DNA of 64,000 nt, taken from Stenogyne calaminthoides (taxonomy: Eukaryota; Streptophyta; Magnoliopsida; Lamiales; Lamiaceae). Both the position numbers and the translations under genes were made by a program. The number at the start of each line of letters is the position of its first letter. The stretch's first letter is position 1. The notes under the pieces are model-generated. The model was given only the letters and a program-made list of their open reading frames with translations. It had not been told where the DNA came from and ran no database searches. Shown here piece by piece: positions 58,040 through 64,000 of this stretch. The stretch covers positions 2,790,001 through 2,854,000 of the forward strand of contig JBBCBC010000022.1 of NCBI GenBank assembly GCA_037126765.1, read 5' to 3'.

Positions 58040-61000
58040 CATGTCGCAACCTTTTAATCCTTTATTCAATATCTTTGAAAGATAACCTTCTCCTTTGGAG
58101 AAAACTTTGTTGATTGGTATCGAAAACTCACTATTGTCCTCACTGCACAAAGCCATAACTGGGTTCTTACTACACCCAAACCAGAAAAGCCATCCGACGA
58201 GTCAACCAAAGCGGTTAAGAAAGAATATGATAACTAGGAGCGTTCTAACGAAATGGAAAAGTGTACCATCTTGGATTCAATGTCAGAGGTGTTGCAACAC
58301 CAACACCAAAACATTGAGACCGCTGCGGAAATCATGGTCAATCTTAAAGCGATGTTTCAACATCAGAATCGTGTGGCTCGGCAGATCACCATGAGGGATA
58401 TGCTCTCTATGAAAATCGTGGAGGGAACACCCGTAAGGGAACATGTTCTCCAGATGATGGCTCACCTCAAAGACCCAGATCGATTTCATACTCCATTCCC
58501 TGCCCAAGAGCTTTGAATAGGTTAGGCTGAATTATCAAATGAATAATCAAAAGTTCACTTTGGCTGATCTGTTGCAAGCTCTTGTCTCGGCTGAAGGAAT
58601 TTTAGGAGAGAGCAGTCAAGCCTTAGCGGCAGTTGGGCCTTCTTATTCTTCTAGGCCAAAGGGAGGCAAGAGGAAGAGGAAACCCAAAAGCGAAAGCCAA
58701 GCTAACTCGAGTGTTGCCAAAGACAAAGGAAAGGTGAAGAGGGATGGTGGAGAAAAGAATCCGGCTAAGGGGAAGTGCTTCAACTGCGGTGAAAATGGAC
58801 ATTGGAGGTTGGCCTGTTCCAAACCCAAAAGGAATGGAAAGAAAGGTAATTCACACTCACTAGTTGTTGAAACTTGTTTGGCGGAGTATGCTACCCATTC
58901 GTGGGTATTGGATACGGGATCTACTGATCATGTATGTTTCACATTGCAGGGTTTCAAACAGACCCGACGACTAAGTGAGAGTGAGATCCTCATCACGCTA
59001 GGCGATGCTACGAGAGTGGCAGCTGAAGCAGTGGTAGAAGTGCACCTGTCCTTTGGCGACAAGACGTTAATTTTAAGAGATGTTCTTTATGTTCCTGTTT
59101 TTCGAAAAAACCTTATTTCTATTTCTAAACTGTTTATCGATGGATATTCTGTTCGTTTTAATAAAGATGTTATTGTTTTTCGTAACGATGTGATTATCTG
59201 TCGTGGAACTTTGAGGAACAATCTCTATGTTATTAACTGTGCACATCACTCACAAAATGCATCCTATAACACATCTACTATTTCTTGTAAACGAAATCGC
59301 TCGGCTGACGTGAACGAGACACTTCTTTGGCACCTAAGATTAGGTCACATTAACCCGAAAAGGATTCAAAGGTTGGTGAAAGATGGTTCTTTGGGGTCTC
59401 TCCAAATTGAGCCATTTTCGACTTGCGAATCGTGCTTGGAAGGTAAAATGACCAAGAGGGCATTTGGAGCCAAGGGGGTTAGAGCTAAAGAAGTGTTAGA
59501 AATTGTTCACACCGATGTGTGTGGTCCAATGCAAATCAAAGCTAGAGGTGGCTACGAGTATTTTGTTACTTTTATCGATGATTACTCACGCTACAGATAC
59601 ATTTTCCTAATGAAGCATAAATCTGAGACCTTTGATAAATTCAAAGAATTTAAGGCTCAAGCAGAAAATCATAAGGGAAAAAGTATCAAGTTTCTACGAT
59701 CTGATCGTGGAGGCGAATACCTCAGCGATGAATTTCTGAACTACCTATCAGAAGTGGGGATTGCATCCCAGTTTACTGCACCCGGTACCCCTCAACAAAA
59801 CGGGGTTGCAGAATGAAGGAATAGAACACTTTTAGAAATGGTAAGGTCAATGATGAGTTATGCGGATTTACCAAAATCGTTCTGGGGTTACGCATTAGAA
59901 ACAACGACTTATATTCTGAACCTAATGCCATCCAAATCGGTACCTAAAACCCCGAGAGAACTGTGGACGGGGCGCAAGTCCAGTTTCGGACACATCAGGA
60001 TCTGGGGGTGTCCGACATACGTGCTAGACAAGGAAGCCGGTAAATTGGATGCACGTTCAGAATTAAGGATGTTCATAGGGTACCCCGAAGGAACTAAAGG
60101 ATGCATGTTCTATGGTCCCGAAGATCAAAAGGTGGTAATTAGTACTCACTTTAGATTTTTGGAAGAAGACTATATGAACAGTCGAAATCCTAGAAGTGAA
60201 ATTACCTTAGAAGAAATTAAGGGGCCAACTCCGTTGCCAAAAGTGCAAAATGATATACCAAACGTCACGCCTACACAACCTGAACCTCGTCGAAGTGGAA
60301 GGGTTATCAGACAATCTGAGAGATTCTTGGGGATCGGAGAGTCTTTGGACTTGATCTCCGCAGAAGAATCAGATCCATGGTCCTACAACGAGGCTATCCA
60401 AGACAAAGATGCTCAATCTTGGCAAACAACAATGGAAGCCGAGATGGGTTCAATGGATCACAACAAGGTGTGGGAGCTAGTCAAACCACTTGATGGGGTA
60501 AAACCCATTGGATGTAAGTGGGTATACAAGAGAAAAAGGGGACCGGACGGAAGGGTTGAAACCTTCAAAGCAAGACTTTTGGCGAAAGGGTACACTCAGA
60601 AAGAAGGGATCGATTATGAGAAAACCTTTTCGCCCGTAGCCATGCTCAAGTCCATCCGCATTCTCTTGTCGATTGCTGCACATCTAGATTTTGAGATCTG
60701 GCAAATGGACGTCAAGACATCTTTCCTAAATGGAAATCTTGACGAAGAAATCTATATGCAACAACCCGAAGGCTTCATTGAAAAAGCCAAGAGCATCTGG
60801 TTTGCAAGCTCAGGAAGTCCATTTATGGACTGAAGCAAGCATCCCGTGCTTAGAATTAGTGTTTTGATCAAGTTATAAAATCCTACGAATTTGATCAAAA
60901 CGAATTTGAAAGTTGTGTCTATAAAAAAGCGTGACGGAACTGCATTGGTATTTTTGGTACTATCGTGGACGACATTCTGCTCATCGGAAACAATGTAAAG

Positions 61001-61960
61001 GTTTTATCAGACGTAAGGGCATGGCTGTCAAAACAGTTCGATATGAAGGACTTAGGGGAAGCCGGTCACATCCTAGGGATCAAGATCACTCGAAATCGCA
61101 GGAAAAGAATGATCGGGCTTTCGCAAGCCTCATACATAGATCTTATTTTGAAGCGCTCAAAGATGCGAGGATTCAAGAAAGGCTTTGTGCCCTCTGGACA
61201 CGGAATCCATCTATCAAAAGGATGTGTCCCAAGACACGAGAAAGAGATAGATGACATGAAGGGTATCCGATGCTTCGGTTTGTGGGAAGCCTCATGTATG
61301 CAATCTTTGTGTCTGAGACCAGGATATCTGCTTTGTCATAGGCATGGTGGCAAGATATCAAAGTAACCACAGGAAAGAGCATTGGATCTGCGATAAAGAA
61401 CATTACGAAGCACACGAAAAGGACACCGGGACAAAATGTTGGTTTACAAGTCAGACAGTCTGATCCCCATCGGTTACACGGACTTGGATTTCCAATCAGA
61501 CATTGACTCCAGAAAGTCTACCTCGGGTAGTGTGTTTTACATGGGGGGAGGAGCCATGACATGGAGAAGTCAAAAGCGTAAATGCATCACGATTCTACCA
61601 TAGAAAGTACGTCGCCGCATTGCTTGAAGCAAATGGGCGAAGTCTCATTTGGCTCAAGAACTTCTGGTGGACTTGGGACGTGGTCCCGAATTTGCCCAAA
61701 GCAAAATCACGGTCTCATTGTGATAACTTGCCGGGAGCAATTGCAAATTCAAGGAACCGAGAGCCCATAAAGCCAACCAAACACATTGAAAGAAAATATC
61801 ATCTCATACGAAATCGTTAAGAGAGGAGACATTGAGGTGGCTAAGATTGCATCGGAAGACAACCTCCAGCAGATCCATTCACAAAAGGTCTGCCTCATAG
61901 TACATTCGAGAGACATGTGGAAGGAATGGGTGTCAAGGGCGTTGTCAATCTACTTTGAGT
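58040..61960 (+). pseudogene. Family B copia gag-pol, broken
   Basis: Starts MSQPFNPLFNIFER and stops at once by frameshift (TAA near 58,082). Gag resumes at 58,095-58,840 with zinc knuckle C-x2-C-x4-H-x4-C (58,776-58,817). Protease WVLDTGSTDHVCF is at about 58,900, pre-integrase LWHLRLGHINPKRIQRL at about 59,325, integrase HTDVCGPM, LRSDRGGEYLS, QQNGVAE (DDE triad complete). A TGA at 59,814 then follows the catalytic Glu. The frame resumes at 59,838 through RT (GCKWVYKRKRGPDGRVETFK, IWQMDVKTSFLNGNLDEEI) to a stop at 60,831. The catalytic motif reads IVDDIL at 60,962-60,979 (usually YVDD). The RNase H region after 61,260 is shattered. Confidence 0.9.
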
Positions 61961-62061
61961 ATAAGTGGGAGAAATATTATTAGGTTCGTGTAGGGTGACA
62001 TTAGATGTCACATAGAATCTGAGACATCTTTGTAGTATACTTAAAAGCGGACTTTGAGTAT

Positions 62062-62072
62062 AAGTGGGAGAT
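62062..62072 (+). promoter_or_regulatory. Polypurine tract of the family B plus element
   Basis: AAGTGGGAGAT immediately before the 3' LTR, where plus-strand DNA synthesis starts in copia elements. Confidence 0.8.
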
Positions 62073-63743
62073 TGTTGGGGTTATCTTTGAAAAGTATGCT
62101 TTTACTTTGTATAACCAAATGAAGTTTCTTATTTATTTCTTGAAATAAATTATTTAATCCTTTGTTGCATTAAATATGAATGAATGTTATATATGTTTAT
62201 TGCAAAACCCGTTCAATAAGGCAATCGTATTACATTGTAGTTAATTTGGTGATACCCGAGATCCTTTGAAGATCAAATTAAGTACAAATTCACAACCAGG
62301 ATGGAAATGAAGCGAACCATCATGAAGCGGTTGAAGTGTGAGACCCAGTTGGCTGTCTTGACCAAGGGGATCACACTAAGCACTTAGGGTCTTATTTGAA
62401 TGAGGACCTACAAGAGGACAAATTCTTCGGTACTGAATATACAAGAATTAGACCTCAGTGGTGCGTTGTTTCTTAATCTCCATCACTTAAATAGGATCGT
62501 GTGAAATTAATAACTATTGCTTTGACTTATGATGGAAGAGAGTCAGTGCGATTCGATACCTTATATCTTGGGCAATATTATTAATTACATGACGATTGGT
62601 GACATTTAATACGGAGAATCGCGTGCAAGTACGTCTTGCTTGATTTGTCCCCTTGGTGGGCTCATATCCTTTATCATGCCAAATCTTACAAGTGGAAATT
62701 TATTTCCGGCATGGATAATAATGTTGAGCTGTCTTTACTCCAATGACAAAGATATTAATTAATATAAAGCTAGTTCAGTGGCTTAATTAATTAATGGACT
62801 AAGATAATCTTAAACGCGGGAAATAATGACCGGGAGCCATGTTATATGTGAAATCGTAATATGGGTTAAGATGGATAGTTCAATATTAATTTTATAGTGG
62901 AGTAAATTAATATTAATGGACTTGAATAATATTTGGCCCAAAATATTATAGCTTCATAGTCCATTGGAGGTCCAATCTTAATTCTCCTAAAGGCCCCCCA
63001 AATAGCCCAAAATAAAGTCCAATTAATGAGAGAGAGAAGAAAATATTCTTGCTATATTTCCAAGTAGTAATTTTCGAAAATTATGTAAATAAAAGGAAGA
63101 AAAGATTGTCTTGATTTTCTTGTAGATATTTTATGGAAAGAGATAATTATTATCCCATAAATTCAAGAAGTCAAATCTTGACTCCTTATATTTTGTTAAT
63201 TTCGAAAATATCAAGGTAGAAGAGGGAAGGAGATTTTTATGAAAAATTTAATTAAGGAGAAAAGAATATAGGAGATATATTCAAGATTTCTTGGAGACTA
63301 AGAAAATATTTTCTTCCTTATTTTTCCAACCCTAATTTTCGCCCCCCTCCTCCCTATTTATAGGGGATGAGCTCTTCATTCCCAAGTGCAATTCCATGTG
63401 TTGAAAATATTAGAAATCCACAAAGGTGGTAGCAAAATATTTAATTTCTCTCCCATTAAAATCGTTCGTTGAAATCTTCCCACCGGATAGCGTTCGTGGA
63501 CTTTGGGGATATATTTGGGAAGACTCTTGGGTTGATTCATCCGTTTGATTCTTCAAGAGGTTAGTAATTTCGTAACTCCTAGTTCCGCATGTTTAGGATT
63601 TACGTGAATTATGTGTACGCATGTTGTTTATTATTATGTTGAATTGATTTAGGATTAATTCATGTTAGTAATTAACTGTTTAATTTAAATATGTATTTAA
63701 ATAATCACCTCGAATAGATCCGGACACCTCGATTTTCCCAACA
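62073..63743 (+). repeat. Family B 3' LTR (plus element)
   Basis: 1,671 bp, TGTTGGGGTTATCTTTG to TCGATTTTCCCAACA, then TSD ACTAA. Confidence 0.93.
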
Positions 63744-63748
63744 ACTAA

Positions 63749-64000
63749 ATGATATTGCTTCTATCTACCTGAGAAATAATCAGTGATTGTTTCTAGGCAG
63801 ACCAAGTTCCTCGAAGAAGACTATGTATTTAAAGAACAAGGTCATAAGCTGATAGAACTTGAAGAAATTCAAGAACCACAAATTAACAAAGAGACTGATA
63901 TCTTGTCAAAGCAACATGACAAGGAATCAGTGAGAGCATTCAGCAACTTTCACGGTGGGAGTCTTTCACAAGGTGATCGTCTTTCAGCCAGTGGGAGCGT
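63749..64000 (+). pseudogene. Family A pol, continuation after the nested element
   Basis: Picks up where 54,953 stopped. After a short shift it reads YCFYLPEK-like text, then SRQTKFLEEDYVFKEQG and IELEEIQEPQINKETDILSK, matching the inverse at 31,853-31,605. It encodes the linker between integrase and reverse transcriptase; the RT lies beyond the window. Confidence 0.85.

Larger units (their letters stand above)
54959..63743 (+). mobile_element. Full-length family B Ty1/copia element (plus)
   Basis: 8,785 bp with TSD ACTAA (54,954-54,958 and 63,744-63,748), LTRs 54,959-56,641 and 62,073-63,743, primer-binding site, leader, gag-pol and a purine tract AAGTGGGAGAT before the 3' LTR. Inserted into family A pol just after the integrase. 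Confidence 0.94.
49478..64000 (+). mobile_element. Family A Ty1/copia element (plus), 3' part outside the window
   Basis: 5' LTR 49,478-51,059, primer-binding site, 2-kb leader, gag-pol from 53,142, interrupted by a family B element at 54,959-63,743, pol resuming at 63,749 and running off the end. It is the inverted relative of the 26,229-44,602 element and sits in the CACTA minisatellite; the left flank TAAAT would be the TSD. Confidence 0.9.

Overview
The window is nuclear DNA of a flowering plant, probably a eudicot. It is AT-rich, with one intron-rich AGC-type protein kinase gene and dense nests of Ty1/copia and Ty3/gypsy LTR retrotransposons, MITEs, a hAT element and a CACTA end. I see no rRNA, tRNA or CRISPR array, and no prokaryotic gene organisation.

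Region 1 (1-11.2 kb, minus strand) holds the only recognisable host gene: the 5' three quarters of an IREH1/IRE-family serine/threonine kinase. I could trace eleven exons with GT-AG junctions in one continuous frame of 1,111 codons, from the start codon at 10,969 to 43, where the gene leaves the window inside the kinase domain. Its introns carry a hAT element with an 8-bp target-site duplication (TSD), two Stowaway-type MITEs (one a long foldback), a Tourist-like MITE and three less certain inverted-repeat elements.

Region 2 (11.2-27.7 kb) is rearranged. A 2.34-kb unit made of kinase-upstream DNA plus part of a copia LTR is tandemly duplicated (copy 1 = 11,353-12,977 plus 24,608-25,308; copy 2 = 25,310-27,652). 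Copy 1 is split by 11.6 kb (12,978-24,604) bounded by related LTRs. That insert contains a wrecked Ty3/gypsy Tat-like gag-pol and, before its second LTR, a corrupted second copy of about 4 kb of the kinase locus, including coding exon 1. It is either a retroelement carrying gene DNA or an uncorrected or misassembled stretch.

Region 3 (26,229-44,602, minus strand) is one copia element, family A, with TSD ATCCT. A family B solo LTR (TSD TGTCT) sits inside its 3' LTR, and a nearly complete family B element (32,782-40,676) sits in its interior. Region 4 (44.6-49.5 kb) has no convincing gene; it holds small repeats and the left end of a CACTA transposon. Region 5 (49,478-64,000, plus strand) is a second family A copia, inserted in the CACTA and running off the window. 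A full-length family B copia (54,959-63,743, TSD ACTAA) is nested in it.

All retroelement reading frames seen here carry stops or frameshifts, so these copies look non-autonomous. The only gene likely to serve the plant is the kinase.
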